A DNA stretch of 21,968 nucleotides from JBBQVZ01 sp038211015 (GTDB lineage: Bacteria > Actinomycetota > UBA4738 > HRBIN12): the NCBI GenBank assembly GCA_038211015.1, contig JBBQVZ010000051.1:1-21968 (forward strand). Direction: 5' to 3'. The translations under genes were made by a program, and so were the position numbers. The first letter of the stretch is position 1, and every line of letters begins with the position of its first letter. The notes under the pieces are model-generated. The model was not told where the DNA came from. It searched no databases and saw nothing but the letters and a program-made list of their open reading frames with translations. Below, piece after piece: positions 21,564-21,968 of this stretch.

Positions 21564-21968
21564 ATGCCGACGCCGAAACCCGTCCACCCGCCCCGCCAAA
21601 CTCGATCGCGGCTGTGGTCACTGCTGACCATCGCCGTGTTCCTATCATGCCTGCTCATCGCGCCCTCGGCTCGGGGAGCACCGAACGGGCGGCCTCGCGT
21701 GCGGGTGCTCGCACCGGGCGTGGCGCTGACCACGTATGTCGACCACCGAGTGCCGGTGCGCGCCTACGTACTCTGGATCGACCCGTCGCAGGACGCGTCG
21801 CTCGGGATGGCCCTCGCGCACAACCAACTCGGCGAGCTCGAGCGAACGAGCGACATGGCGAAGGATCACGGGGCGCTCGTCGCGGTGAACGGCGACCTGG
21901 GGAGCACGATCTCCGGCCGGCCGGTGCACCCGTTCGCGTTGGGCGGCGACCTGGTGCAGACCTCGCCC
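21564..21968 (+). CDS. Phosphodiester glycosidase (NAGPA/DUF2233) family protein, 5' part
   Basis: The first 135 codons of a gene cut by the window end. A basic N-terminus and hydrophobic stretch (LWSLLTIAVFLSCLLIAP) form a signal peptide with likely cleavage near SARGA. The following residues fit the start of a NAGPA-type phosphodiester glycosidase domain: VRVLAPGVALTTY, YVLWIDPS, ERTSDMAKDHGALVAVNGDL (the conserved Asn-Gly-Asp/Gly turn) and GRPVHPFALGGDL. Members remove N-acetylglucosamine or similar groups from phosphodiesters, or act on cell-wall glycans; the substrate here is unknown. It is divergent from the sugar dehydrogenase gene, with 61 bp between starts. Confidence 0.8.
   Translation, partial: MPTPKPVHPPRQTRSRLWSLLTIAVFLSCLLIAPSARGAPNGRPRVRVLAPGVALTTYVDHRVPVRAYVLWIDPSQDASLGMALAHNQLGELERTSDMAKDHGALVAVNGDLGSTISGRPVHPFALGGDLVQTSP

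Noticed and set aside
1..21968. Long antisense frames opposite most genes
   Set aside because: They arise from third-position GC bias, lack ribosome sites and encode Arg/Pro-rich sequences without recognisable domains.

Overview
The window is about 22 kb of GC-rich DNA from a bacterial chromosome, most likely an actinobacterium (Actinomycetota). The gene content supports this: an AAC(2')-I-type acetyltransferase, a GT87-like mannosyltransferase, an ArsR/SRPBCC pair, and NarL-type orphan regulators. Several genes also lack a Shine-Dalgarno but have a TANNNT box 6-7 nt before ATG, which suggests leaderless mRNAs. A GC-rich Chloroflexota lineage cannot be excluded from sequence reading alone. 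No tRNA, rRNA, CRISPR array or insertion sequence was seen.

Left part (1-9.5 kb). After the tail of a truncated gene come three tandem minus-strand LuxR/NarL-type response regulators. Each departs from the receiver consensus, and there is no histidine kinase nearby. A plus-strand group follows: a DUF255 thioredoxin-domain protein, a Bcp peroxiredoxin and a secreted GH16-family protein. Next are a minus-strand GT87-like membrane glycosyltransferase, a divergent ArsR/SRPBCC operon with a clear dyad operator, a cyclophilin, an SGNH hydrolase close to the MsAcT arylesterase/acyltransferase type, and a GNAT acetyltransferase.

Centre (9.57-17.51 kb). This is the notable part: a compact serine-cycle module, hprA-ppc followed by sgaA-mcl-mtkA-mtkB, all on the plus strand. 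Hydroxypyruvate reductase makes glycerate, and PEP carboxylase makes oxaloacetate. Malate-CoA ligase (two subunits) and malyl-CoA lyase turn malate into acetyl-CoA and glyoxylate. Serine-glyoxylate aminotransferase then closes the cycle by making glycine and hydroxypyruvate. Glycerate 2-kinase, serine hydroxymethyltransferase, the tetrahydrofolate C1 enzymes and any C1 oxidation genes are outside the window. The gap before sgaA carries a 40-bp nested dyad, a TATACT promoter and a perfect 14-bp palindrome, so this unit appears to have its own regulation.

Right part (17.5-22 kb). An XRE regulator/nucleotidyltransferase pair resembles a toxin-antitoxin system and has tandem operator-like repeats before its start. 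It is followed by an AAC(2')-I-like acetyltransferase, a secreted three-TIG-domain protein that starts with TTG after a structured leader, a bidirectional terminator, a lipoprotein PQQ-type sugar dehydrogenase, and the 5' part of a NAGPA-type phosphodiester glycosidase gene cut by the window end.
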